Counted from the first letter of the stretch, positions 11,154 through 24,101 are shown. The stretch is DNA of 64,000 nt from Helianthus annuus (GCF_002127325.2 NC_035448.2:125538180-125602179); one strand, 5' to 3'. The notes: generated from the sequence alone by a model not told the origin. A program made the numbers and translations.

Positions 11154-14100
11154 CCGATGGCGGAAACATCGGGATGAGACGAACAAATTGCTCAAAACAA
11201 CATAACACTAAATGTGACAATATGAATTAAATCATTTTATTAAAACTAAAGAATAATACATTGTTTCAAATAGTGAACATAAATTCAAACATTGTTTAAT
11301 TGCTAAAATGGGTATCTTATGCCATCCTTGCTTGTTTCTTGAGTCTTGTACTAATCAACCTGCAATATGTATTAAAATAAAATTAACAAAATATGTTGGC
11401 GAGTATACAAGTTTGATACATAGCATAATAAAATGTTTGAAGTTGCTCATATCCAACGTGAATAACATGATTACACATTAACAGTATATACTCGAAACGA
11501 TGTTACTCTATGTGTCCAAACCAAAGTTTAACGCAATTAAAGTGCCAATCCCAAAAGTATAACAGGAGGTTTTAACATAGATTAACCTAACAATACCCGC
11601 GAGAATAACGGGAGGGGCGTTTCTCAACCTATAGCGCTACCATTGTTAGGGGAGGCTTGCAAAGTTAATGAACACATAGTCATGAGAGTTTACAATAGCA
11701 TAACATGTATAACATGAATCAAATGTATCACGTGCAATTTGGATAGAGTGTGCATAAAGCTGTTTGAAGTGAATAATGTGATTGATATAGAATACATATT
11801 GCACCCAAAAGTGTTAAAATGGAAAATGGGTCACGTATACTCACATTGATTGCGTTGCGATTTGTTGTAAGTACGCACGAGTAAGATTGGAACAATCCAA
11901 ATGAACGAATATGATTATCCTAGATATTTAAAATGGAATATAACAAACTCGTTAGTATTTATTGATTAAAATAAATGATCCTAATATTTAACGTTTATGA
12001 ATTAATAAATTATAATTTGATTGTTAAAGGATTATAAAATTTATTTGTAAATTTAGAGAAACGAATGAAAACTGATGATTATTTAAGTTTTAACAATTTC
12101 TAGTAGTTTTAATATGAAAAGAAAGAAAAAGAATTAAATTAAAGGAAATAAAAGAATGAATTTAGAATAAATTAAATAAGTAATAATCTCAAAAAAATAT
12201 AGTAAGAAGTCTAAATTCTCATGTACAAAAACCAACAGTTTCCATATATACAAAAAGAAACAGCGAGAAAGCGGGGAGGGGGACTCGGACTCGTACCCGT
12301 GACTTGTCAATTGCTTTGTGCTATAAAGGTTCTTTTATTAAATTTGTAACCAGGTTTTGTCTTGTTAAAAAGAAACAAAATACAGTAAGTTATAGGCAAA
12401 CCAATGTTACCCATTGTGCTATAACATCCTTTTAAAAAGTTTAGGTTTTAATTTCTTTTAACTCATTACAGTAAGTTCTCTTCTTCATTTAAAAACATCA
12501 TTAGTAGGCTTATTATATACAAAGAAGATAACAAAAGTCAGAATGTAATGAATTGTTGGGAATAAAAATCATATGCTTGAATATTTATTTCATTTAAACC
12601 TTGTTCAGCAGTGTCGTTCTTCTTAAAAACCATACAACCGATATCGATTATGTATATGTATAAATGTATCATTGTATATGGTTTTCTTTCTGAATTTTTC
12701 TGTTGGAAATATGAAAACGAAAATAAAAGGTTCATAACAGAAATGTATACCGAACTAGACGATGAACTCGTGATGTTCTGGGCGTTTGGATTACTCCGGC
12801 GTCCGACGTGCGGCACGACTGTGGTTTTCTCCTGCGATGCTCGAAGCGTAACGGAAGGTGGTTGTGGTTGTGTCGAGTTCCGTGTAGGTTTCCGAGGAAC
12901 TCCGGTGATCGTGAAGGTGTTTGGAGGGTGCAAGGGATCCAAATGAGGTGGTTCGCGGTGTTGTTCTGCGAACCCCGACCGTCTCCGGTGGTGAGTTATT
13001 GAACAGAGAGTTGAGAGGGTGTGAGCGGGTAAAGCCGTGATGATGGTGCGGTTTATATAGGATCCAGGAGTCTCGACACATAAGGTAATGATTTGGTGAT
13101 TGATTGGCAGAAAAGGAAACGCAGATTCGAATAAACCACCGAGAAATCAGCGGTTAAACAGAAATGGAACTGATGGCTGTATGCGAGCTGTGTTTTGGGC
13201 GGCAATGGTTAAAAGGAAACCAGCGTTAATCTCGGATATATATATATCAAAAGAATAAAGTTTATAAACAAAGCTCATTAGTGGTGGAGTGGTTGTGAGT
13301 TTGTTTGTTATGTGCGATACCCGGGTTCGAGCCCTGCTCTACACATCTATCTTTGAAATAAGTTTTGTAATATTACAAACAGACCCCTTTAGTTACACTA
13401 AGGGGCTGTTTGGCAACCCTCTTAATGATTCATTAAGAGGTGGACCTCTTATTCGGACAGAGGTGTATGTGTTTGGTTGTGCCTCTTAATGGCAAAGCTC
13501 TTAATGATTCAGTGCTGAATCATTCAGCTTTTATAACTTGCTGAATGAAAAAAAAGACAATTGCCCCCTTTCACCTCTCATCAGCCAAGAATCCCTACCC
13601 CTCTCCTCACCACCGAACACCTTTCACCTCTCATCAGACCTCCGCTCCCACCCCTCTCCTCACCATCGAACGCCTCCCGCCGCCCTCCTCCTCCCTCTCC
13701 TCACCACCTCCCGCCTCCTGCCGCCTTCCTCCTCCCTCTCCTCACCACCGAACGCCTCCCGCCACCATCCTCCCTATACTCTTTCCTATTTTTTTTTAAT
13801 TTTTGGAGAAGATGGTTCTGTTGTGGTGACGTGCTCAGGTTCGAGTTGTGTATGTGCTTATGATTGGTGACTACGAGATGGGGGTAGTCAACTGTGTTGT
13901 TTGTTCAAGGTGACGATTGGAGTGGTTGGTTATGGTTTTGCGGTAAATGACCAGAGGTGAACGGTGAAGTGGTGGTGGGTTATACAGTGGTTATGGGTGA
14001 TTTCCGGTGGATGTAACCTGGGTAGTTTGAAGGTAGTGGTGTACAAGATGATGATGGATGGTGTTCAAGACGGTGATGGTGGTGTTGGCACGGCGGAGGT

Positions 14101-14679
14101 TGTTGACGATGGTCTACGGTGGTTGATTGGTAGTTGATGTCGGAGAAGGTGGTGGTTGAAGGCGACGATGATTGGTCAGTGGTTGATGGCGTCGGAGTTG
14201 GTGGTTCAGCACTTACAGATCTATATATGTTGCTATATATGTTCAGAGGGGTAAAAATGTCATTTTACACAGCCATTCAGAGGTGCAACCAAACAACACT
14301 TTACTGGTTCAGCACTTACTGGTTCAGAGCCTCTTAACCATTCAGACCTCTTATTCATTCAGTACTTATTGATTCAGATATTGCCAAACAGCCCCTAACT
14401 ATACTAACTGAACTAACTAGGTTGATTGATAACTTAGATTAACTTTAAAAATCACAGTTAACCTAATAAACTAACTAGATTATTTTTATAGAAATAAAAA
14501 GAATACCCCTTTTAATTGTAACATTAATTAATTAAATTAATTAATAAAATAATTAAATAATCATACTTAAGAATAAATTAAACGATTAATTATTTTGTGA
14601 AGCTCTCATGTTTCAAGGGTTATGATCCAAAATTCAAAACGGGTCGGATTTCGGGAACCTATTTTTGACGGATGTTACA
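11140..14679 (-). mobile_element. Minus-oriented LTR of another gypsy-like family, no clear TSD
   Basis: The plus strand begins TGTCACGCCTCCAACC and ends GATTTCGGGAACC...GATGTTACA. These ends and their layout mirror the minus-oriented LTRs at 24880 and 35187. On the minus strand a TATATAAACC box lies at about 13050. An AGCGCTA block and a CCCG/CGGG hairpin near 11600-11640 correspond to the module seen in other LTRs. The flanks are GGTCA on the left and AGCTA on the right, so there is no target-site duplication: this is a remnant after recombination or deletion, not a clean solo LTR. Excluding the MITE nested in it, it is about 2.5 kb. Short ORFs inside (for example 12538-12942) overlap one another on both strands, and I do not consider them genes. 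Confidence 0.65.
13402..14395. mobile_element. Non-autonomous PIF/Harbinger-type element (994 bp), TSD TAA
   Basis: The terminal inverted repeats are GGGGCTGTTTGGCAA on the left and TTGCCAAACAGCCCC on the right. They are flanked by TAA on both sides (13399-13401 and 14396-14398), the three-base target preference of PIF/Harbinger elements. Subterminal CATTCAG and CTCTTAATG/CATTAAGAG motifs recur in both orientations. The interior has a CT-rich part with repeats of CTCCTCACCACCGAACGCC (13560-13780) and a GGTGG-rich part (13880-14200). It holds no transposase. The proline-rich reading frames at 13538-13870 exist in all three frames and follow from the CT bias. Confidence 0.85.
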
Positions 14680-17600
14680 AGCTATAACTGAAAACATTAA
14701 CCGTGATAATTTTTACGGAACTAACTCAAAACCACCTAAACTTGATAGTATTGAGGATTATACTTGGTGGAAAGAAAGAATTACTAACTGGGCTAAAGCT
14801 TATGCGCACGAGAGTTTGTTTTGTATGGAATTCGGGTATAGTAGACCAGTTGATGATAAAAATGAAGAAATTCCACTTAAAAACTTATCAGTTAAAGACA
14901 AAAAGGATTTTTCATATGAACAAAGAATGATTGCCTTAATTCAACAGTCGATAAGAGATGGCATTTTTGCATTACTTAATCATGACGGGTCATCAAAATC
15001 AGTGTGGGAAGCATTACGGGTAAAAGTTGAGGGTGGGAAACAAATTAAAAAGAACAAAATAGCATTGCTTAAAAAAAGAGTTTGATTTATTTGATGGTAT
15101 AAAAGGTGAATCTGTAAGACAAATGATTGAAAGATTTTGTCACCTTAAAATTGAACTCGATAGATTTGGAATAACAAAAACCCGCGAAGAAATTATTGAT
15201 AAAATCACTGAAGCTTTACCACGCATTGATCAGTGGCAAACATTTGTGTTTATTCTGAAAAATGATGTCTTGTATGATACGATTACTTTGGATGCTTTGA
15301 TAGAGAAGATCGAGAGTCATGAGCTTGAGCTACAAAAGCAAAGCAAAGTGAGTAACTCTTCGTATCAGCAGAATGTAGGTCTTTATTACAGAGGCAGTGT
15401 ACCTTTGGTGTCAGTCAATGAGTCACCGAAGACAGCCTTCAGTGTTGAAAAGTCTAAAGATTCACAGAAAAGCTCATCTAGCTACAATCCAGGGTATCAT
15501 TCGTCTTCAACAGCTTCAAACTCAGAAGAACCTGATGAGATTCTCTGTAACATTGCTTTAAAGTTGAAAAATTCTCCAACAATGAGCATCAATGCAGCTA
15601 AACAACAAATGAGTTTTCTAGCTTCGATTCTAGAATCATACGAGAGTCTGGTAGCAGGGAGAATTGGAAATCCTGAGCTGACAAAGGAAGATTACAACCA
15701 GATAGATCCATTGGAGATGGAACTCATTGATATTCGACGGTGTTAGCTAGCAGCATTCGTTGAGCTCAAAGGTTCATGGAGACAACAGGAAGGTAGGATC
15801 TGGGAGGATTGTTAAGCACAAAGCTCGGTTTCGACAAGTCAAAAGTGACATGTTTTCTATGTAAACAAAAGGGTTACTTCAAGAGGGAGTATGTTAACCG
15901 AGAAGTAGCTGATCATGGTAATCCTTTCAATGATGACTACCACAAAAAGGCAATTTATCATAAATCGGTGAACATACTTCTGGAGAAAGTCTAAAGCGAA
16001 TCACTGGAAATTCATCAAAAGAAAAATCACAAGCTTTAGTGTTACGTAATCATGTCAAACCCAAGATTGAATATGCCAAACACAGGGTCACTCATGCAGA
16101 TGAAGGGTTTAATTGGAATGATTATCTTGATGATGATGATGATGATGATGAAACTGCTTTAGTGGCTGAAATAAAAGAGAGTGCATTTGTAGCTGTAGTG
16201 AAAGAAAGATCGAAAGAAGAAATTCTGAAAGAGAAAACATACAGAGAAAGATGTGTTGTTGATTACAGAATTCAAGAAATGGGGAAAGAATATGAAGAAG
16301 CTAGGAATTATCGAAGATGGGACAAGAAGCGAGAGTGTTATATCAACAGTAAAGGAGAACCTCTTGTTCATCCAAGCAAAGTGGTGTATAACGACGTTCT
16401 TGCAGTAATCCCGCTATCCGGTGAATATTATGTTAAAAAGCTGGATAAGATTATCAGAGATGTCATGACAGCTCGTCTAAGACAGAGAGATGAAGAGGAT
16501 GAAGAAGAATGTTGAAGATCTAGTGGATGAGTTGAAGAAGGTTGTTGTAAAAGATAAAGTGGAAGTGGAAAAAGAAGAAGCAGCTGGTGAAGAAGAACAG
16601 AAACCAGTAGAAGAAGCTGTTACTGAAAAACAGCTGAATGAAGATGATTTGAAGAAAGAAGAAAAAGTTAATGAGAAGCTGGAAAGATCGGTTGAAGTGG
16701 TTGATGCTGATGATGCTGCCGAGGAACAACAGAAGAAAGAAGTAGATCAGAAGCAGACGCGTGAAAAAGCCGAGGTGCCAACAACCGAGGTAAACATTTC
16801 AACTGAATCTTCTGAAGTCTTAAATAAATCTGCTGAACAGTACAAGAAATGCATGGAAACGTGCAGTGCTTGTACTAAAAAAGATGAAAAGTTTAGAACA
16901 AGAGACTTAAAATTTACTAAAATTGAAAAAGTTTTCAAAGATAAATGCAAAGAAATGTTAGAAAGTGAAAAGATTTTAAAAGATAATGATGAGAAGCTGA
17001 CACAAAAATGTAAAGTTTTAGAAAAAGAAAATGAGATTTTGAAAGAAAAGTGTTCAGCAATGACAAAAGAGTGTTTGCAAAAAGAAAATGCATTTCAAGA
17101 AATGAAAAAGGAATATGATTCAATAAAATAAAACTGGCATATCATATTACAAAAGAGTCATATGAAGAAGTGAAAAGTCAAATGAAACTTGTTCAAGCAA
17201 GATTGAAACATTGTTCTAAAATGTCTAATACGCTTAAGCAACAATATGAGATAAAACAACAAGTTGTAAATTCATATATTGAAGATGTTGCTGAGCTTAA
17301 ACGTAAAAGAGCTGATTTAGAACAAGATAACAACAAGTTGCATAGATATCATGCTTCATCATATGTTCTTGAACGTATTTTCAACATAAAACCAGATGAT
17401 AACGATTCTGAGAAAAATAAGAAAGGTATTGGCTCAGAATATCATCAGGTTCCACCACCGTTTGAGAAAAAAATTCACATTCTATGATGACGAGAAGGTG
17501 GAAAAAGATTTCAACATGGTTGATCAATTGCCAAATAATATTGACATAACCTATTCCATATCTGATGATTCTGATGATTCAGAGGTGGTAGGTAAGGTCG

Positions 17601-17930
17601 TTGAAAGTGTTTTGCAAGATGAATCTACCAAAACAGATAAATCCGAGTCACAAAATGAAAATGAGGGAAGTTTTCATGAGAGTTATCTTAAAAATTCAAA
17701 ATCTGAAAAGAATGCAAATGATTATTCAAAAGGATTGGTTTATATCATGATTGGATCAGACAAATTATTTTCAGACGTTGAAGTCCCGATTCAGAATGTG
17801 ATCCTGGAAATGGTTGACAAGATTTTCAAATTGGTAGATATTGAAAAGTCTGAAATTGAAAAGTTTGCTGGAAAGAGCAAGAAAACTTTTTATAACAAAC
17901 CTGGTTACATTAGCTTTATGAAACCTCACG
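14680..17930 (+). pseudogene. Decayed gag of a copia-like, gag-only family
   Basis: The translation aligns in order with the intact copia gag at 32665-47409. It shows an N-terminal gag domain (WWKERITNW, 14760-15085), a QQ-rich linker (15123-15746), a CCHC knuckle (about 15855-15895), a long Glu/Lys-rich coiled-coil region (16490-17400) and the Ser/Asp-rich segment after it (17500-17920). Breaks: a frameshift near 15070-15120, stops near 15746 and 15990, frame changes near 16500, 17130 and 17460, and a knuckle that has lost its histidine and last cysteine (Tyr at both). The start is lost at the LTR boundary at 14679, and similarity to the copia gag ends near 17930. No LTR, protease or RT of this copy is visible. 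Confidence 0.85.
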
Positions 17931-18400
17931 TATTTGTTAGTGTAAAAGACGTGTCCCTGGGTTTTAATTGTCAAATTAGCTTTTGATATCGTTTCTCATA
18001 TTGTAGTGTGCTTCTCTTCAGAAATTCCACCTCTACTTACCCAGTGAGTGTGGATGTAACTTCGAGTTCCAGACGCATCTTTATCATTGCTACGAGCATT
18101 TTGACTCGAATTCCAGAAGAAGAGAATAGATTCACTCCTAACTTTCAATTTGTCTCGGTTTTCAACCGAGTCCTAAGCAGCGGTTTGGCGAAGTTATGTT
18201 GTTATCTGAAGACTGCTTGCTTGGCGTATTATAGCTGAAATGTTTTTGTTTGTATTTTTACATGTTATGTCTTTTATGTAATTTGTATTAAAGAATAATA
18301 AAATTTACTTTTTTTTCATTCGATGTATATTAGTGTAGTAAATTACCATGCAAAATAAATTACCATGCAAAAAAAAAATTAGAAAAGTAATCTGTTTGGG
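17931..18400. other. Unassigned stretch
   Basis: After the copia gag similarity ends I recognise nothing here. A 76-codon open frame (18008-18238) has no motif and no relative in the window. The stretch becomes AT-rich with A/T runs from 18280. Confidence 0.4.
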
Positions 18401-20690
18401 CCGTCCTTACGTAGCATGTGGGCTGTTTAGGCCGAAACAATAGAAAATAATTTTAGATCTGTTTGGGCTTTTCATGTGTTTGGGCCGTTCATTTATGAAA
18501 ATAAACTTAAATGTTAATGAAAAAAAAGAATTTGAACAGCCTTTTTTAACTGTTGCACACGGCGTTTCAACACCCTCATTTACCCACTATAAAAACCCTC
18601 AACACGTTCACTTTTCACCACGCCGTTTCAAAATAAAAAATTCTCAGCCGTTTTCAATATAAAGCTTCTCCGACGCCGTCAACGACCGAGCTGAAAATGG
18701 CCACTCCCTGGACAGATGTTGAAGATATTGCTCTTTGCGAAGCATAGGAGGAGGCCCTGACCGATCCTCCACAACGCGGACAGGGGGGCTCTGGGTTCGT
18801 GTTCAACAGATTTTTGGGCAACTCCGTGGTCCGGACCACAACCGGACCGTGGACGCATTATCCTCTAGGTTTCGTGTCCTACGGTTGGAATGTGAGAGGT
18901 TTAACCGATATTTCAAGAAGGTGGAGACAGAAATGCCGGACCTTGGTGAGGACGATCAGAAGGAGGTGACCCTCATCAACTACCGTCATGATGAGGGACA
19001 TGAATTCAAACATGTCTCTGAGTGGGAGGCTATTAGGATATGGTTTTATAATTTTTTTTTTATTATGTTTTGTTTAATATTTTAGTGTTTAATTTTATTA
19101 TCTTATGTTTAATGTTTAATATTTATGTTTGTTATATTAATATAAAAAAGTTTTGGGCTTAAATTTATGTTTTATAATGTTTGAGTCCATTAACAAACGG
19201 CTTGGGCCCAAGTATTACATAATAAAACCGGCCGTTCATTTAAAACGTTGTGGGCTGTTTGGGCCCAAACATTAGAGAATTAATCTTTTGGGCCGTCCAT
19301 ATATAGCGTGTGGGTTGTTTAGCCCCGAATATGTTTTATAAAACGGGCCCAAGTATTGCAAAATAAAACGGGCCGTTCATTTAAAACGTTCTAAACATTA
19401 GAGAATTAATCTTTTGAATCGTCCATATATAGCGTGTGGGCTGTTTAGGCCCGAATATGTTTTATAAAACGGGCCCAAGTATTACTAGTGAATAAAAGAT
19501 AACTAAAAAAAATCTATATTATTATATAGATTTTATTTTATTTTATTTTATTTCGTATTTTTGGTGTTTATGTTTATTATCTTTTGTTTAATATTTTTGG
19601 TGTTTACTTTTATTTTCTTTTGTTTAAATATGTTTTATAAAAATTAATCTTTATAATAAGTTAAACATAAAATAAAACATTTTGGGCCCAAATATTATAA
19701 ATAAAACGTTGTGGGCCCAAACATTAGAAAATTAATCTGTTGGGCCGTCCATATGTTGCGTGTGGGCTGTTTAGGCCCAAATATGTTTTATAAAATTGGC
19801 CCAAGTATTAGAAAATAAAACGGGTCATTCATTTAAAACTTTGTGGGCTGTTTGGGCCCAAACATTAGAGATTAATCTGTTTGGGCCGTCTATATATAGC
19901 GTGTGGGCTGTTTAGGCCCGAATATGTTTTATCAAACGTTGTGGGCTCTTTGGGCCCAAATATCACTAGAAATATAATTTTATATACAAATAGTACTCAT
20001 ACATTTCCATGTATATACACTTATATATAATTAGTCTATAAAAACAACTTTATTAAAGTTGAAGGAACTTAAAAAATTTACTAAAGGTTACGGAGTATAA
20101 TAAAATATACACTAAAAACAAAATGTTACTATAGCTCTATGCTAGAACCATTGAATAAAAAAATAAATAAAAAAATCTATATTATTATGTAGATTTTATT
20201 ATTTTATTTTATTTTCGTATTTTTAGTGTTTATGTTTATTAACTTTTGTTTAATATTTTTGGTGTTTATTTTTATTTTCTTTTGTTTAAATATGTTTTAT
20301 AAGAATTAGTCTTTATAATAAGTTAAACATAAAATAAAACGCTTTGGGCCCAAATATCATAAAATAAAACGTTGTGGGCCCAAACATTAGAAAATTAATC
20401 TGTTTGGGTCGTCCATATGTTGCGTGTGGGCTGTTTAGGCCCAAATATTTATTATAAAACGGGCCCAAGTATTACAAAATAAAACGAGCTGTTCATTTAA
20501 AACGTTGTGGGCTGTTTGGGCCCAAACATTAGAGAATTAATCTGTTTGGGCCGTCTAGATATAGCATGTGGGCTGTTTAGGCCCGAATATGTTTTATAAA
20601 ACGTTGTGGGCTCTTTGGGCCCAAATATCACTAGAAATTTATGTTGCGTTTGGGCTGTTTTGGCCCAAATATGTTTATAAAAATTGATGT
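18401..20690. repeat. TGGGCC-rich repeat tract with a ~665 bp duplication
   Basis: About seven degenerate copies of a block containing TTTGGGCCGTCCATAT, GTGTGGGCTGTTTAGGCCC and GGGCCGTTCATTTAAAACG occur near 18410, 19305, 19430, 19755, 19895, 20420 and 20565, alternating with ATGTTTTATAAAA spacers. A longer segment starting AAAAATCTATATTATTAT (about 19505-19790) repeats at about 20170-20455, which gives a duplication of about 665 bp. TGGGCC/GGCCCA is the core of the plant site II (TCP-binding) promoter element, and here it occurs dozens of times. The tract surrounds a MADF/Myb-like pseudogene at 18697-19035. Confidence 0.8.
18697..19035 (+). pseudogene. MADF/Myb-like (PIF/Harbinger ORF1-type) gene fragment
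   Basis: The start MATPWTDVEDIALCEA fits the trihelix/Myb-like DNA-binding proteins that accompany PIF/Harbinger transposases and their domesticated plant relatives. A TAG follows where the family normally has Trp. After one frameshift the second half continues in another frame (about 18740-19035) with VDALSSRFRVLRLECERFNRYF and a HEFKHVSEWEAIRIW ending typical of the family. A second copy of the same kind lies at 20800-21150 on the other strand, and the two are convergent. Broken, so not a working gene. The upstream DNA carries GCCGTTT(T)CAA motifs like those at 53005-53480. Confidence 0.7.
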
Positions 20691-20799
20691 GTAAAAAAAG
20701 TTAAAAAAACTAAAATCACGGTTCACATAGACAAACGATTTAAAGTCAAACATTTAAGTTGAACGTTACAACCTAAATATTACAAATTAATTTCGTGAA

Positions 20800-21150
20800 T
20801 TACAGATAAATTTTTAAAGTTTCAAACACTGAAAGGTATTTAAAGTCCTCGTCGTAAAGTATTGCGTACTCGAGGAGGGCCTCTTCAACGACATCTTTTT
20901 CTTCCATGTTCGGATGAGTTTTCTTAACATTTTTGCACCTTCCTAAAAAACGGTTACATTTAAAGCGTAGAAAAGCAAGACGAGTTGTCAAGGCATCGAC
21001 ACTTCGGGTCGTCTCTTGTAGGTGAATGCAAAAGTATTTGAAAACCTGCCCTCATAAAGCAGTATCGGAAATTGAATGAGTGCCCAGATCACGAGCGGCA
21101 GCGTACGAAACGACAGCAGCAATATCTTCCTCGTCGGTCCAAGAATCCAT
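20800..21150 (-). pseudogene. MADF/Myb-like (PIF/Harbinger ORF1-type) gene with one nonsense codon
   Basis: From ATG at 21150 the frame reads MDSWTDEEDIAAVVSYAAARD, then an in-frame TGA at a position where Trp is usual. It continues in the same frame through TTRLAFLRFKCNRFLGRCK to KYLSVFETLKIYL and a normal stop. The parts match the plus-strand copy at 18697 (WTD-EDIA near the start; ALSSRF/ALTTRL; C-RFN/CNRFL; the final aromatic SV-E--KI motif). At 116 codons it is one small domain without a transposase. It lies just downstream of the Ulp1 relic, on the same strand. Confidence 0.7.
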
Positions 21151-23096
21151 TTTTTTTGTTAGTGGGAACTTTGAAATGAGAATGGGGTTAAATGGGAGGA
21201 GTAATGTATGTATTTATAGCTTGGAAATGAGAATGGGGTTAAATGGGAGGATATAATAACCACGAAAATATTAAGACATATTAAAAAGAAGAGTTATTTT
21301 ATTTAACAGCATTTGGGCGTGGCAAACGCCGCCAAAAATACAGTTTATCAGCCATGAATCGTCTATATGACAAACATATTTGTTTTACGTCTCCAGTAAT
21401 GTTAATTGGTTTGTCCGTAACGAGATGCTCCATAAGCATACACAGATAGACAGCTTCATTGCCTACGATTGACCTGTTAGAAATCATGTAGTTATCGTTT
21501 AGCTCATGAGTTATGGTGCATTCTGTTTTGTCAATCGGCAGTGGGAAAAACACAAAATCCACGTCAAAAAAGGAAGGAAATGGGTTTTCTTTACCATTTC
21601 CATAACCAACCACGCTCTTAGGAACGGATTGTAGTAACGTGTCATAGAATTGAGGCGGAAGAATTGTCCACTGCAAATTTAACGTGGGATCCCTTTGTAG
21701 CTTTCTTCTTCTCCAAGCCATTAGTCTTCCAGTCCATCCCTCAATATGTTGTTTAACGAATATCATATTTGTGACAACCCTCACCAAATCAGGTATCCGT
21801 ACGACTTAATTAATATTTAATTACTGTTTAATTACTGTGCTTGCTTGAAATTATGGATAAACTGCTACCTGAATACTGATACATGAACATACTTGCATCA
21901 TACTTTATTTGCTGTCACTCTATTATTTACATACAGAACTTTAGTGACAACTTTAATGCACAAAAGCACAGTAGCACAATGAACGGATAACCTTTTAAAC
22001 ATGCTAATATAGCCAGCATCAGGCAGACACTGCCTCTAAAGGCCTGTGTGAGCCCGAGATAGTTTGCTACACTAGTAGAGAGTGTAGAGAAATGAGGGTT
22101 GTAGAACTGCGTCACTAGGTATAAGTTATAGTGACCGGATGTGCCTAAAACGTACTCTAAGTACAAAATTCAGCACTTTAAATAATAATTCAGCATTAAA
22201 CTACCTAATAAAGTGCCAAAACATGAGAAAAATATTACTAGACACTTTCCAAAGTATCGGGAATAAGTTGTGTCACTAAAAATAATATTAACGACACTTT
22301 AAAGCTTTGTTAAGCACTTTAACGGATCACTATCCAACCGAACAACCGGACTTTACCCGGAACATAAAAATATTGTCATCAACATTGTTTCTCTTTTTCT
22401 GAGCCAGTTAGGGTCCCCGAATACCCTAACACCCGTCACAACTTACTACATGTTAGTAACCAAGTTAACCTCCAACTTAACTTAACTTTATCCTGATTAC
22501 CTAGTTGAAATCTAACCAAATACCCCCCCCCTAACGAATTCGGTCCCCCTAGGGGACACCATCTAACAAATCTTGATTATTTTAATCCTTGTGTCATATA
22601 TCAAGAGGACATAAAATCTAATGGATAATTAGTGGAAGTTGGACTATAAGTAAACATGAGGGGCAAGAGTTTTCATTCATCACAACACACATCAAAAATT
22701 CACTACTCTCTCCCTCTCTTGTCCATTTCGGCCGAGAACAACAAACATCCCACCACCACCTTTCGATTTCCATCTTCCCATTTCAAGCATCTACAAGGGA
22801 TAAGGATTGCGTATAAGGAAGCCCGGTGCATTTGGATTGTCAAGGACCTCGCTACATTGCTTTTATCCACTCGTTTTTCGACTAGTTTCTTCCCTAGCCT
22901 TGAGCTAGTAGTAAGTGACTCTAAACGACTTCTTGATCTATTCTAAAGTGGTTAAAATGAACTTTGTCGGTTAAAAATCGTGAACATACAAGATTACATA
23001 TGAAAAGTTTACAAAAGTGATAAATATGTTGGATAAAAGCTATGAAGTTGTGTAAAACTTGTAAGACTTGTTTTATTTTGATTATTTAGTGTTGAT

Positions 23097-23444
23097 CAAT
23101 GATTGTAGTAGCTCGGATCGTCATCTAACCCGGCTAAGTCATGTCCATGAAACATGACCTAGAGTATGTTTAAGTGTAAAAGGGGTTAAATGATGAACAC
23201 GACTACACATTAAACATGAACTTGTGTAAAGACAATATTTCTTATGAAATAGACTTGTAAACTAGTAGATCTATGATTGTAGTAGCTCGGATCGTCATCT
23301 AACCCGGCTAAGTCTTGTCCATGAAACATGACCTAGAGTATGTTTAAGTGTAAAAGGGGTTAAATGATGAACACGACTACACATTAAACATGAACTTGTG
23401 TAAAGACAATATTTCTTATGAAATAGACTTGTAAACTAGTAGAT
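23097..23444 (+). repeat. 174-bp tandem duplication inside the solo LTR
   Basis: Units 23097-23270 and 23271-23444 are nearly identical (AAGTCATGTCC against AAGTCTTGTCC is the one clear difference), so the duplication is recent. Confidence 0.9.
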
Positions 23445-24043
23445 ATACGGATCTACAAGTGGTATTTTCAAAGAACCAAGCGTCAAAAGAAAGCATATTT
23501 TCTAAACCGGGTTTTACATGAACAAGAGTGATTTTTGTAAACACACAAGTGTATGGACACTTGTATAACACAAAGTTTTGACAAAAGAACTATTTTTGTA
23601 GTATTTGACAAGAAGTTGTAAAGATGTAACTTCTTTAAAAACGAGACTTTCAAGAAACCGGATTGATTTATACAAAGATCCACTAAAAATAATGGGAAGT
23701 TACTACATATTTTGGATAAACCACAAGTTCATGTATTTTTGCGATTTATATCTATTTTAACTAGTTTGATGGTTCAAAAATTGTTTATTGTTGATTGAGA
23801 AATTGTTGATTTAATTTTTAAAAGAAAATGATACGCTTGAAAGCGTGGCCACATCCAGTTACAGGGGAAACTCTGGCGAAATTTTTCCAAAAACCTAACA
23901 CTTGGAAATATTTTCACCACAAGTGTTATAAATATGTTTCTAACTTGCTTTCAAAAATGTAAATTTCGCCACGATTTCACTTACAAAATTTCTAAGTGTC
24001 GGAGGTGCGATTTTCACAAAATAAGACTTGATAAATATATACT

Positions 24044-24045
<2 letters not shown>

Positions 24046-24097
<52 letters not shown>
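24046..24097. repeat. (AT)n microsatellite
   Basis: An uninterrupted run of about 26 AT units. It produces artificial Tyr-Ile reading frames on both strands. Confidence 0.95.

Positions 24098-24101
<4 letters not shown>

Noticed and set aside
13538..13870. Proline/serine-rich reading frames in all three forward frames
   Set aside because: They come from the CT-rich repeats in the MITE. Real coding DNA is not open in three frames at once.
23097..23444. Repeat pair considered as a CRISPR-like or satellite array
   Set aside because: Only two directly adjacent units with no spacers: a simple tandem duplication.
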